Positions 22,562 through 34,758 of a stretch of 64,000 bases of DNA are shown here, one piece after another. The notes under the pieces are model-generated. The model made no database searches and was not told the DNA's origin. It was given only the letters and a program-made list of their open reading frames with translations. The stretch's first letter is position 1. Every line of letters starts with the position of its first letter. The translations under genes were made by a program, and so were the position numbers. The DNA comes from Cyrtodaria siliqua (Eukaryota > Mollusca > Bivalvia > Adapedonta > Hiatellidae), in the NCBI GenBank assembly GCA_037043455.1, contig JAWPHD010001269.1, forward strand, positions 62,001-126,000, in the 5' to 3' direction.

Positions 22562-23046
22562 TACCTACTGAAACCCCTACTAAGGGAGGTGGGTGCATGA
22601 GCTTTCGTCCCTCGAGTTTTCTGGTGGTACCCTCGATTGGTTTTCTCTTTAGCTGCAACTACTCTGGTTGTTCAGTACGATTCTGGGTACATCCTGAGAT
22701 GTTTATTATTTTTTTACATGTGTTTCTTTAGTTAGTTTCTCTGGATGTGGACTTTATTGTTAGAGAATTCCTTTTGATGAGATGTAGTTTTGTTTACACT
22801 GTCTTGTCTTTTTGGGCGCTGAAGACAGGATAATAGCGAGGATTGTGCGCATATAAAATCGATTCAAGCTTACCAGTAGGCCTTATTGCCTACTGACCGT
22901 TCCAAGTCGGTAAACCTGTCTCCATCACCCGTTCTGTTGTTTTTTGTCTCTTTCATTGTATTTTCAAGTCCTTGTTTGCAGTACAATGAGGACCTACGAT
23001 GCTATTGCGTTCGGACGCTGTGGTTTCTATAGGACCCCTATATCTC
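22562..23046 (+). mobile_element. 3' tail of the second-subfamily PLE
   Basis: Follows the RT stop. It contains the structured domain at 22823-22921 and ends near ctataggacc. Related tail pieces occur at 3.4, 21.0 and possibly 25.7 kb. Confidence 0.7.
22823..22921 (+). other. Structured RNA domain in PLE tail (second subfamily)
   Basis: Closing stem AGACAGG (22823-22829) with CCTGTCT (22915-22921). Inside is a perfect 8-bp hairpin CAGTAGGC (22874-22881)/GCCTACTG (22888-22895) with a 6-nt loop, then ACCG (22896-22899)/CGGT (22908-22911). Both the closing stem and the 8-bp hairpin differ in sequence from the main subfamily yet stay paired. Confidence 0.6.
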
Positions 23047-23051
23047 ATTTT

Positions 23052-23250
23052 TGGGAATGAAATAAATGTCGGGTTAACATGTTTCCATATTGTAAAATTA
23101 AAATATGTAATAGGTAATTTTAAACAAGTTATCGCATTTTTGCAGTAAAACATGTTCTTCAACGTGTTTTATTGTCGAAATATCCATTATTAAATCCTGC
23201 TAATATAAACTCTCCCATCGCGTAATGGATTAATGCGGGACTACGTAATG
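23052..23250 (-). mobile_element. TA-flanked MITE, copy 2, missing its hairpin end
   Basis: Shares ttgtaaaattaaaa, taataggtaatttt, gttatcgcat and gtgttttattgtcgaaatat with the other copies and ends near gactacgtaatg. The hairpin end is missing, and the element meets the PLE tail. Confidence 0.7.
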
Positions 23251-24311
23251 ATTACGTGTCATAACATGAAACAAAAAAACAAAACTGCTTGTATGTGCTC
23301 GTTGCTTCCAGGGATCCCTTTTCAGTAATCATTGATATGTAAAGGCACTCACCTATTATTATACTTTATAAAATTGACACTCCAATCTTGATTTTTAAGC
23401 TCATGGTAAGTTTTTCTATATAACTTTCATTTTTGCAAATCATTGTAAGTCAAAGCAAATTGTTATTACATATAACTTATAATCAAATTGAACAAATAAT
23501 ATATTGAAGCTGAGGTGGAATAAAAAAAGACACATTTAAAACTCCATATTTATTACTTCTCTTATTAATTATATGTTTAAAAGTCATAAATTAACAAGTC
23601 GAAGTGCTAATTTTAATATTCAATAACTACTTCAAGAATCAATTAAGTCCTATAAAATTATTTGTGTTCAATAAAATAATGATAATTCAATCAAATTCTA
23701 GAAATATATTAGTTTACTTAATGTATTTTCTTAACAAACACTATGTAACTATGTACATTCATAAACAAAAAGAAAACATACGCCATAGTGGTGTTATAAA
23801 TGACGTCAAATGATTTTGCAATTAATAATATTATACCTGCATTTCTCCAAACTAAATCCATTATCGGTTACGATAAAAGCGTTGAACATGCATGCACTAT
23901 GTGCGTATTTCACAAACAATATCCGTGTCTTTGTTAAGCTTAACTGGCAGTAGAATACATCCAAAAATGTAAGATGTTGTTTACAAAAATACTATGATGT
24001 TTCGCAGGTCTAGTGAAATGTAGATTTATTCTAGTATGATTTAATCAATGTCGAAGATGGCGTTTGATTGGCACTTGCCATACATAAAGGTAATTGCAAA
24101 ACGTTCAAGATTAGTTATTTCCTTAGAGCGCATATGTTAAACAAGTAGCTGTGTGTATCAAATTATCTCCATGGAACTTTTCATACCAGCTTTATTTTTT
24201 TTTAAATGAGAAAAGTTTGCTTAATTAATTTACAGTTGGCAAATGCTGTTTGTTTTGAATAATGTTTGGGTAACTTTTGTCATGGCTATGTTCATCGAAC
24301 TATAACGTTGG
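23251..24311. other. AT-rich unannotated DNA
   Basis: Nothing recognised. Confidence 0.5.
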
Positions 24312-24893
24312 TACTTAAGGAAATATAAAAATATCGGACAGGGAAAGTAGCATTCAAGGAGGACAGTCAACCACAAAACACAGAAACAAATACGCAAACA
24401 GACAAACTAGAAGGCAAAAGTAATAAATGCAAACGACATAACAAACACAAAAGGGTTGACAATACGGTCAGTGGCAAAGTAGGCCACTGGGGGTTTAAAC
24501 CGGTTCTAGGGTGCACCAAACCTCACACTTACCCTACTGTCATCCCATTAAAACAGGACAGTGTAAATAAAGAAATCCCCGCCATGATCTAATCTCTAAC
24601 CAACAACGCAGCATTAATAGGCAATATAAGTAAAACACAAATATGCTCGTGTAAATACAAAAAAACAATAGCCTAGAAAGCCACAATGAAGGTACTCAAG
24701 CCAGAGCAACAAGAGAATAAACCATTAAGGGTACGACAAGAAAGATCATAGACAAACATCAAACGCAACCGTCCCAATGGGCTTCAGGTAGGCGTCATCA
24801 TAGGGTCCACAGCCTGTGCGGTCATCGTATAAAGAGGCAAGCATAGTGGCAAACTGTATAACGGTCCACCACCAAGCATGCAGTACGTTGCTT
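24312..24893 (-). mobile_element. 5'-truncated PLE tail copy
   Basis: A full antisense tail from atataaaaatatcggacagg to the RT C-terminal codons ending at gcagtacgttgc. A small deletion removes the gggctaccgcc arm of the structured domain. Confidence 0.8.
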
Positions 24894-25664
24894 AAGTTCT
24901 AAATTGTTGCTTCAGTTTAAAAAAATTAAGTTAAATAAAATATATATATATACAGATGTTGACTAACAGTCTAAATGCGTTATATCAAACATAGGATTTA
25001 CATTAAACTTCTTTATTAACCCAGTCATTTTGTGGTGTATTAACTTTGATTTTAATACGCACATATACATGTTAATAATGTGGCTCATTTGATTAAGGTT
25101 GTGGTACAATGCGAACATACGATTGTGTTAAATTCATTATAATATTGTGTAACCGTAATAATTGTATACATTTGAGAATAAAATATTGTTTGAACTACTC
25201 TACGATGACAATACATTTCGGTGCTGTGGTGTACAGTACTGATTCTACCCAGGAAAAGGGGGTGACTGCCTACGCCACAAAAAGATCGACCGTCATGTAT
25301 AACCTTACATGTGTAAAATGACGTAAAACACCATACAAACTAATCAGATTAAAAAAGCATTAAAACTCAACTTCATGTTGGTAGCAGTTCATTAATAAGA
25401 TTGTACCAATAACCAGATAACGGATCAGTATATATATTGTGGTGAGGTCGGAATAGTCTGATTTAAACAGAATAAGGATTATAACACAATGTTTATGACA
25501 GTCCCGGTATAACGCAGGTTTGTCTGTGGACGTTAATTATCTAGTTTAACTGCTACCGAAATTGATCATAGCTACTAAATTTGGTATAATATAATATTAA
25601 TACACTTGTCGTTTAGGTACATCATATTCACACTTGACTAATATTAATAAAGTCGCCATCCACA
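24894..25664. other. Mostly unannotated DNA
   Basis: Contains a TA run near 24945 and the possible SINE fragment listed separately. Confidence 0.45.
25226..25262 (+). mobile_element. Possible V-SINE fragment
   Basis: The motif agtactgattctacccaggaa differs by one base from the 14.54-kb SINE. No tRNA head or tail is visible nearby. Confidence 0.4.
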
Positions 25665-25870
25665 GAACAGTCAAAGACAAGCACGCATTAAAGAAAACTA
25701 CAAGGACTAGTTAAATCAACGTTTGCGTCGATACTAACAAAACAGTTGACAATATGGACCGCTTTGGAACGGTCAGTGGATAAAACATATACCAAAGTCC
25801 TTAATAGTACATAGTATACCATCTGACATTAGAAAAAACGCAACAGTATAATTAATCCCACTAAATACGA
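25665..25870 (-). mobile_element. Decayed PLE tail fragment
   Basis: Antisense matches ttgacaatatggaccgcttt and ggaacggtcagtgg. The rest is strongly diverged. Confidence 0.5.
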
Positions 25871-26140
25871 TTGAGCCAATACTCTAGATCGTCATTGAAG
25901 TGAATTTAAAAACAAAAAACATATTTGGTTTTCTGCAACCCTACACAATGAACAGTAGAAACATGTAAGGTCAGTCATATACCAGAACATATTATTAATA
26001 TTTGTATAACGTTATACATAATATATACACCAATGAGTGATGTACTGTGTCAATGTCTGACCCAGACAATAAGCAATAAACCGTATTCAATTAATGGTCT
26101 ACACATAATATAAGAATGCGTTCAAAGGAGACCGAGAGCA

Positions 26141-26580
26141 GTTCAATATTCTTACAATAGTAAACAAGTATTTCACAAAGGTAAGGGTGGGGATGTACCT
26201 AATACAACAGTTTAATACTCTTACAATAGTAAACTAGTATTTCACAAAGGTAAAGGTGGGGATGTACCTAATACAACAGTTCAATACACTTACAATAGTA
26301 AAATAGTATTTCACAAAGACAAGGGGAGGTCATTTACCTAATACAGCAGTTCAATACACTTGTAATAGTAAAATAGTATTTCACAAAGAAAGTTCAATGC
26401 TCTTCAAATAATAAAATAGTATATCATAAAACCCAGGGAGGTGATACTTCTAATAGAGTAGTTCATTACTCGTACAATAGTAAAGTAGTATTTCACAAAT
26501 TTCAGCGAGGTTATACACGTAATGCAGCAATACACTTACAGTAGTAAAATAGTATTTCACAAAGGTAATCTTAGATGCAT
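26141..26580. repeat. Minisatellite, about 69-bp units, six to seven copies
   Basis: Units share gttcaatactcttacaatag, taaaatagtatttcacaaag and ggtggggatgtacctaatac. Later units are shortened. Confidence 0.95.
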
Positions 26581-27144
26581 TCATGAACATAAATCCCAAA
26601 GTTCTAACGGTCAACTCCGTGCTGGAAAATGGCAGAGGTTGTTTGCGTTCGCAACAGGGAACATGTTACCATGGATTTATTTAACGACTTATATCTTCTC
26701 CTTGCTAATTGATAGGTGAGTTAAAGCTCCAAGTAGGTCATAACTGTTGTATAATTAATCCCGCTTATGAGGATGGTTGCTAGAATATTCATACTGACAT
26801 TCACATGTTGCTATAGTAACTAAATCGTATTGATGGTCATCCATTTAACAGTCAAACAGTGATCCAGGAAATCTTTCTTGTCAAAGGTCAAAGGTAATTT
26901 CAGTCACTTTTTTAAATTTTGAAGAGTACTTATAATGGTTGTGTTCAATTGTACTTACAAATACGTCAATCTGAAATGTTGTATTTCACTACCAATTTAT
27001 CTTTTAAATGCTGATTTCCCAATTATTTTATGATGAAATACTTCTCAACTTTTCTTACCTGGAGTACTGGTAAAATATAATATAAGTATAACACTTAGTC
27101 ATACATTCTAGCACTAAGCAAATCAAAAGGCATAGCTGAATTTT

Positions 27145-27870
27145 AAAGGCTGTATACATTTGTCATATCAGAATGTTAAAGGCTGTATATGCCTGTCATA
27201 TCAGAATGTTAAAGGCCGTATATGCCTGTTATATCAGAATGTTACAGTGTGTATATGCCTGTCATATCATAATGTTAAAGGCTATATATGCCTGTCATAT
27301 CAGAATGTTACAGTATGTACACATCTGTCATATCAGAATGTTAAAGGGTGTATACCTCTGTCATAACATAATATTAAGGGTGTAAACGCCATAATAACAT
27401 ACTATTAAGGGTGTAAACGCATTTATAACATAATATTCAGGGGTGTAAATGCCTGTTATAACATAATAACGCATTCATGACATAATATTAAGGGTGTAAA
27501 CGCCTCTGTTATAACATAATATTAAGGAGTGTAAATGCCTGTCATGTAAACGCATTTATAACATAATATTAATGGGTGTAAAGGCATGTCATAGATAATA
27601 TTAAGTGGTATAAATGCCTGTCGTAACATAATATTAAGGGGTGTAAATGCCTGTAATAAGATAATATTAAGGGGTGTAAACGCCTGTCATAACATATAAT
27701 TAAGAGGTATAAATACCTGTCTTAACATAATATTAAGGGGTGTAAATGCCTATCATAACATAATATTAAGGGGTGTGAACGCCTGTCATAACATAATATT
27801 AAGGGGTGTAAATGCCTGTCATAACATACTATTAAGGGGTGTAAACGACTGTTAAGGAGTGTATAACTAA
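27145..27870. repeat. Minisatellite, 33-bp units, in two diverged blocks
   Basis: The first block (27145-27370) has ggctgtatatgcctgtcata plus tcagaatgttaaa. The second (27370-27870) has acataatattaaggggtgta plus aatgcctgtcat. Because 33 is a multiple of three, repetitive open frames run through it on both strands. They are not genes. Confidence 0.95.
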
Positions 27871-28119
27871 GTCGTAAAAGTTTGTTGATGGTTGTGTTTA
27901 ACATTCATAGCAACTCATTTAAGCGTCTATCAAATGAAAGCAACATATTAAGGATATATAGGGCTATCATAGCATTATATTGACAGGTATGACATAACAA
28001 ATGTGCACTGTGTTTCATGAATATAAATGGCATGTCACTTCAAAAATGTATTTAATATTACATTAGATTTAAACCTGTTATTTGCTATTGACGGTTCCAA
28101 GGCTATAAGTAAGTAAAAA

Positions 28120-28490
28120 ATAGGTATAAAAGTCGAACAGGAAATAAAGCTTTCACAGAAACAGTAAATCAAAAAAACACGCAAAAGGACAAACATGATT
28201 GGCAACTCCAACAAAGAACAAAGGCATATGACGTCAAAAACACAAACAGGGTTGACAATAGGGCTACCGCCTTGGAACGGTCAGTGGCAAAAAAGGTCAC
28301 TGGGGGTTTAAACCAGGTTCTAGGGTGCACCAAACCTCATACTTACCCTACTGTCATCCCAATAAAACGGGACAGTGTAAATAAAGAAATCCCCGTCATG
28401 GACTATTCGCTAACCAACAAGGCAGCATTAATAGGCAATATAGGTAAAACACAAAGATGCTCGTGTCAATATGAATACAAAAAGCAAGTA
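28120..28490 (-). mobile_element. Solo PLE tail with complete structured domain
   Basis: Antisense tail from taaaagtcgaacaggaaata to gatgctcgtgtcaatatgaa. It is the cleanest copy of the structured core among the solo tails. Confidence 0.8.
28253..28356 (-). other. Structured RNA domain in PLE tail (main subfamily)
   Basis: On the sense (minus) strand TGACAGTAGGG (28356-28346) can pair with CCCTATTGTCA (28263-28253): 11 base pairs including one G-U. Enclosed are CAGTG.../...CACTG and ACCG/CGGT hairpins. The wobble works only in sense RNA, since the antisense strand would have an A-C mismatch. Confidence 0.6.
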
Positions 28491-29099
28491 ATTTCTTTAT
28501 TTATAGATGGTGACTCAATTATCATAGACAATCTTCCTTGAGACCCTCTTTATAACATATTTACAAATATAATAAAACACATACGCGTAATTCATCAAAT
28601 ACCTCTAGGCATAATTATATGAACATATATCAAAGTATATGACAATGTGATATTTTAAAATGAAACGCTGTCTAAAATCAATCAAGATACAACATAACTA
28701 TACTACAATGTATACATTCATAAACATAGACACATGTGTATAGTGTATACATCAATACTGCTTTCTACCCATGAAATTAACAATATGTAAACGTGGTAAA
28801 ACTTAACTATGCTAGATTTAGATTCGATTTTCATTTTTTACCCATTTCGAGCAATTGTTGGAAAATATATTCAATGATGTAGAAATTTTCTTTTCGAGTG
28901 GAATCTATTCCAACGAAAGTTCCAGAACATGATAAGCTCCATATAGAATAATAAACTATACGAACGTATTCTGCATAACAGCCACAGACATGACGATATC
29001 TTTTTGGAAATATACTGAATATGGTTATTTCATTGCATATTTTTATCAATATTTTTTGTCTCCTGTGTCATTTTAACTCTATATATTCATAATGAAGCA
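28491..29099. other. AT-rich unannotated DNA
   Basis: Nothing recognised. Confidence 0.5.
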
Positions 29100-29262
29100 T
29101 CAATGAAAGATCATTCATATACCCTTATTGTTAACCCTTATTGTTAACCCTTTTATGTTTGTGGTGGCGAATACATTGCCTTTCCCTAATAATTGTAGTT
29201 TGCTTTGTATGCGTGTTTCCGGTTGACTGAATGCTACATTTTATGTTCGGCTTAAACATACG
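29100..29262 (+). mobile_element. Distal PLE tail fragment
   Basis: Sense fragment: ttgttaacccttttatgttt, then cggttgactgaatgctacat, ending tgttcggct. Confidence 0.6.
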
Positions 29263-29346
29263 GGGTCGCTATCGTAATATTGTGATTCTTGGAGCTATGT
29301 TAATAATGTGATGCTCGGAATGAAGGTATTGTCGATAGGTTAAATG

Positions 29347-29640
29347 CACTAGAAATGTTATAGAAGGGTGATTGTGTCAATCCAAATGTACTAGAGACGT
29401 TTTAGAAGGGTGATTGTGTCAATCCAAATGTACTAGAAACGTTCTAGAAGGGTGATTGTGTATATCCAAATGTACTAGAAACGTTCTAAAAGGGTGATTG
29501 TGTTAATCTAAATGTACTAGAAACGTTCTAGAAGGGTGATTGTGTCAATCCAAATGTACTAGAAACGTTCTAGAAGGGTGATTGTGTCAATCCAAATGTA
29601 CTAGAAACGTTCTAGAAGGGTGATTGTGTCAATCCAAATA
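29347..29640. repeat. Minisatellite, exactly 42-bp units, seven copies
   Basis: Unit: gtactagaaacgttctagaa then gggtgattgtgtcaatccaa then at. Units 3 and 5-7 hold CTAGAAacgTTCTAGAA, i.e. TTCTAGAA preceded by another GAA. Units 1, 2 and 4 have point changes in it. Confidence 0.97.
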
Positions 29641-30842
29641 AAAACCATCATAATGCTCTTCAGTTTTATAATGAAAATTGAGGCCATGTTGTCTTCAGTT
29701 TAATTATTATTAATTATTATTAATAATGTTTTATACAACATAAAATAGCCGAGTTGTAACGTTTTCTAAATAACGTGGTTTTGAAATAAGTATTCAATAT
29801 TATGTAAACATTCTAAGCAATTTCGTTTTTTTTCATATTACTGTACTTATTTTGTTTAAGTTATATAATTAATACGATTAACCAAGACAAAAAATCCTCC
29901 AATTAGTTATAAGCATACCCAATGAAATAAGACAAATATACAAATTGATTGTCTAATTCCCATCCCTATGAGAAACATGGTGCAAAGTGTTAATGTTTGA
30001 TAACGTTTCATTAAGATTGGCGTATGCCCTTTTCAAATAGTATGTGCGTATTTGTCGTCATCTGTTTGAAATCTATTGTGTTAGGTCAATTATCTACTGT
30101 ATACTAGAGATGCATGCGTTCAATTTGATTTATAAAATACAAAAATGACAATTTAAAATGAAACCATAACAACCTTTCGTCACCATGTGCTATGTATGTT
30201 TTTACTGATAAATGCGTGCGTGCGTGCGTGCGTGCGTGCGTGTTTTCTATAGGTGAGGTCAGATGTGTTCCTACTATTTCAATAACACTCATACCATCAC
30301 GTAAATATACCCATACACGTTTGACAATTAAATGAACGAAATAGATGTTTTTTAAAACAAAACTTTAAAGATAATCTATATAAATTTAAACAAGTTACGG
30401 TAAATTACAGACGCAAATAGTGTATATCATCAAATAAAGTAAAGAATTCAGTATACATATGTTATCATTGTAATTTAACTGCCAAAAAAGTCAATACAAA
30501 TTATAAAGAATATTATAACAACTGTTACAGCAACGATACCCAAGACCAATTAAATCATCATACATTTGACTAGAGAACTTAAGTTTTATTAAGTATAGAC
30601 CAGTGTTATAATTGTATATACTAACACATTAGCTCGTGCATTATCTTTTACGTTAACCGCTATTATGAAATATTATTTTGTTTTAAATGTCTTACCATAA
30701 ATGTCCATTTTATAATATCCAAATGTTTAATTTTGTCCATTTTATTTAATATCCAAATTAATGAAAACTGTATAAGCCAAGCGTATTAACAATACTACTA
30801 TACCAGGCATCTGACGTTATATTCCAATATCTGTCTCACGCT
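29641..30842. other. AT-rich DNA with one microsatellite
   Basis: (GCGT)n lies at about 30211-30242. Nothing else is recognised. Confidence 0.6.
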
Positions 30843-31085
30843 CGAAGCTTTCTGACACACACAACAAGACTGATGAGAGATATTACTGCCGGCTAAACGC
30901 TGGTAACGTAATTTTTGAACATGACAAAAGCAGAGTGTTATGTGGCTTTAAGGTTAGAATGTCCGAAGCTGTCTGACACACACAACAAGACTGATGAGAG
31001 ATATTACTGCCGGCTAAACGCTGGTAACGTAATTTTTGAACATGACAAAAGCAGAGTGTTATGTGGCTTTAAGGTTAGAATGTCC
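30843..31085. repeat. Nearly perfect tandem duplication, 121-bp unit
   Basis: cgaagcttt/cgaagctgt starts at 30843 and 30964. The two units are almost identical through ggctttaaggttagaatgtc. Confidence 0.95.
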
Positions 31086-31338
31086 GATAAGGGAAGCATT
31101 AACTCTAGCGTTAATCAGATTATAAACTTAGAAAGGTCCACTCTCATACTCTTTTTTTATAGGTAATGTTGCCATATTTTCAAACAAGCTTTATTATTGA
31201 GAATTCTGAAAAACATGAACAGGACAACATAATTTAATTGATCCAAATCAAATAAAAATAAACAAAAAAACATATGGCCATTTGGTAGTAAATGTAGCTG
31301 GTGTTTTTTTACGAAGACTCTGATACTTAACGATATTA

Positions 31339-32180
31339 ACATTTAGACACATGTGGCGAAAACTGATTCTTGTTTTATCATTAATGCCGGTACCAGTTGT
31401 ACATTTAGACACATGTGGCAAAACCTGAGTCTTGTTTTATCATTAATGTCTGTACCAGTTGTACATCTAGACACATGTGGCAAAACCTGAGTCTTGTTTT
31501 ATCATTAATGCCGGTACCAGTTGTACAAACTGAGTCTTGTTTTATCATTAATGTCTGTACCAGTTGTACATCTAGACACATGTGGCAAAACCTGAGTCTT
31601 GTTTTATCATTAATGCCGGTACCAGTTGTACAAACTGAGTCTTGTTTTATCATTAATGTCTGTACCAGTTGTACATCTAGACACATGTGGCAAAACCTGA
31701 GTCTTGTTTTATCATTAATGCCTGTACCAGCTGTACATTTAGACACATGTGGCAAAACCTGAGTCTTGTTTTATAATTAACGCCTGTACCAGTTGTACAT
31801 TTAGACACATGTGGCAAAAACTGAGTCTTGTTTTTTATCATTAGTGCCTGTACCAGTTGTACATCTTGACACATGTGGCAAAAACCGAGTCTTGTTTTAT
31901 AATTAATGCCTGTACCAGTTGTACATTTAGACACATGTGGCAAAACCTGAGTCTTGTTTTTTATCATTAATGCCTGTACCAGTTGTACATTTAGACACAT
32001 GTGGCAAACACTGAGTCTTGTTTTTTTATCATTAGTGCCTGTACCAGTTGTACATCTAGACACATGTGGCAAAAACTGAGTCTTGTTTCAGCATTAATGT
32101 CTGTACCAGTTGTACATCTAGACACACGTGGCAAAAACTGAGTCTTGTTTTAGCATTAATGTCTGTACCAGTTGTACATT
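31339..32180. repeat. Minisatellite, 62-bp units with a shorter variant, about 14 copies
   Basis: Unit: acatctagacacatgtggca, aaacctgagtcttgttttat, cattaatgtctgtaccagtt, gt. Some units lack the acatctagacacatgtggc part. Open frames of ~115 codons occur on both strands only because the array lacks stops in those phases. Confidence 0.97.
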
Positions 32181-33545
32181 TAATATGCATGCATTGTACG
32201 TTGCATTAATACAAAAAACACGGATGAAAGGATTTAACTGGTGAAAACCCTGTAACAATATATTTATTAGTATATGACCGAAGTATACACCTTAACCTTA
32301 TAGTAGCTGACATCCGGTTAAATTTAAAGACGTAGGTGGACGAATTTCATTATTAAATTAGTTGTGACTTGTTTAAGGAAGACCATGTTAAATATACATG
32401 ACAACATTTCTTGCTTGAAGAAATTCACTTTTATTTAGTTGTTTGATGAACACTCTTGTCAAACTGGTCATGTTTTGTAAAATAGTTATTGTTTATTTTG
32501 ACGGACTTTGCTGTACACAATGTACAGTTCATCTACCATGTGTCTACATTTATAAATAATATAAAGTTTTGGTCTGTGCTGGTGGCACAGAATATAATAT
32601 TTATGTTTTCACATTGCAATTCTTTTTTCAATACTCAGACTGTATACATTGCTATTACATGATACATAATAATCGCAGATAAGGAGGAGCTAAACCTACC
32701 TATTGTTAATGGTAAATACTAAACTCGTCAAATATAGCAGCTATTATAAGCAATTGCACATATCTTTATTCCCCTTGTCTGAAACTGCTGGAAAGTCTGA
32801 TTAAATTATAGGTGATGATTGATTTTATCGTTGGGATTCATTTGTCTTTGATCATCTTTGTGCTTTGCACACCATTTTCATGTTTTTATTGTGTAATATA
32901 TTCCCCTCTAAGACACCTTTAATGAATAAATGTTTAAAGAAGCAAATACTATAACTGTACGATATATTCCTTTAGATAATGACTAAACCATGTCGGTGAA
33001 TATTAGTAAATTGTTGATGAAGGTACTTGACAGAATGTTCCAATCGTAGCATCATATTAAATCTCTTAAATATTCATTTTCATTATTTTGACGGAGGCAT
33101 AGTTTTGTAACGATCGTAATGGTTGATAGATATCTTTCTTTTTTTCTTATTTTTTAACTATTAATGTTTTATTGCAGCATTCCTTTAAAGATAATCGATT
33201 GTAACAACGAATTTTAAACATTATTTATGCTTTTTAAACTACACAATTTCGTTTAACGTATTGTTTATACCTTTGATACATGCGTTATTAGGTCTACGTT
33301 ACCGTAGTTGTTTTTTTTAATTGTTTTTTATTTTTTAAATCATTCATAAAATATTCATTATATTATAAAATGCATCATACATAAAAGTAGATAATATTGA
33401 CTACATCTATTTTAACAGTAGTTATTATACCAATATACTATTTTATATAATTATTATTTAACATGTTGTTTTGTTATAAGTTAAAGAAATTTAACCCGCC
33501 AAGCAACAGCAAAATAGCACTAAACTTTTTTTAATCTTTCCAGGG
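32181..33545. other. AT-rich unannotated DNA
   Basis: Nothing recognised. Confidence 0.5.
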
Positions 33546-34066
33546 GTCCGTTTCAATAAGCAACTTACGCAAGGTTTCTGACGTAAGTTTTGCGTACGCT
33601 CTTCTTACCGTATTTCGAGCGTTTCAATAAAAAAGTTACGCATATTTTTTTTCCAGATTTGCGTAAGTTTTTGCGTAACTCTACGCAAGCTCTTAGGCTT
33701 GCGTAAGTCTTGCGTGAGTGTGTAAAAGAACGCAACAATCGACAAAACAAGATGGCCGCACACTTGCTTTTTGCATTTCGAGCCCGAATTAATCGTCGTG
33801 AGCGAGGTTTTCGTGAGCGAACTAATTCACTTCTAACCATGAGAGACAGCGAACTAATAGCACGTTATCGATTTCCAAGAGCAAGCATATAAAGTTTAGT
33901 TGAGATAATTCGAGATGATATTGAGTGTCTTCATGTCCGGAGTTTACCTCGTCCGGCCTGCTTCAGATTTGTTCAGTACGCCTATGGTAGGCGGATTCAG
34001 ACTTTCATCAATAAGCGTACTTTCAAAAATGTCTTGCTTCTTACTAAGTCTTGTAGCACGATGTGA
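33546..34066 (+). pseudogene. PIF/Harbinger (HARBI1-like) transposase, N-terminal remnant
   Basis: An ATG at 33751 opens MAAHLLFAFRARINRRERGF, followed by RERTNSL, MRDSELIARYRFPRASI, a TAA, and in the same frame SLVEIIRDDIE and RSLPRPACF. The order 'R..F.ER.N, D.E...RYRF....I..L...I..DIE......R....P' matches the N-terminal region of HARBI1-type transposases. The catalytic DDE domain is absent and one internal stop is present. The segment 33546-33720 upstream is full of gcgtaagt/acttacgc repeats and starts gggtccgtttcaataagc, which could be the element's 5' terminal repeat. No matching 3' end was found. It is a truncated, dead copy. Confidence 0.65.
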
Positions 34067-34758
34067 CGTGAAATAGGGCTAACTGGTGCGTCAACACGTT
34101 AAACATGACGTCATGCGACATTGTAAACATGACGTCATGTGCGTGAACATGCGCTAATTGCTTAGCCTTTGATCTACACTGTTTGCAAGTGAAAGTTAGA
34201 TGCATGAAGCGGTCTGGCAATGGGGAAGGGAATGGAAATATTTTCAGAAACATATAAGTAAAAGGATACTTATCTAATGTATTCTCACATAAAAACAATT
34301 CCGGAGGATCATGCTACCCCGACCCCCAACCCCGCTATGATAAGTTAAACATCGGGCATATGCTGTTATTTGGGCCTAGCTATGTACCTGTAGTCCGGAG
34401 TAAAGGTTTATGTAATTCGTGAACATTAAATAATTTTAAAGTATTGAGCTTCGCGCGAAGCGAAGCCCCAAACATTAAATAAAACGAAGCCAACAGTCAC
34501 GAGTCGCCCCGTTTTTCTATTCCGTGGTTGATCTTTGTTGACATTTTCAAAGGAAATAGAGTAGAGTGTACATAACAAAACAACGCGGTCACAATATCAA
34601 ACTTCTTCAGTTGACTACTCTACTGTCTAGCAGGCGAACTCAGCCGAGTTGTTTTCAACCATACCTTTCTTAATAGTACGCCTTATCTGCGAGTGATTGT
34701 TAAACAAGTGCATTCTTTCATGTTTACTAATCTAGAGATATAAAAAAGGATATATATC
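34067..34758. other. Unannotated DNA
   Basis: A GCTTCGCGCGAAGC palindrome occurs near 34449. Nothing else is recognised. Confidence 0.45.

Noticed and set aside
22249..22731. 160-codon frame spanning the SINE
   Set aside because: Reads through a tRNA-derived SINE and the PLE tail in an unrelated frame.
27160..27904. Cys/Tyr-rich and His/Leu-rich repeat peptides
   Set aside because: Products of a 33-bp satellite, open on both strands and with no start context.
30843..31085. Possible hammerhead ribozyme in the 121-bp tandem repeat (CTGATGAG followed by TAAAC and an ACG/CGTA stem III)
   Set aside because: The essential GAAA is TAAA, stem II does not pair, and stem I is weak. The resemblance is partial and could be chance.
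31405..32072. Repetitive open frames of 115-131 codons on both strands
   Set aside because: They are phases of a 62-bp minisatellite that happen to lack stops; both strands are open and the unit is not a multiple of three.
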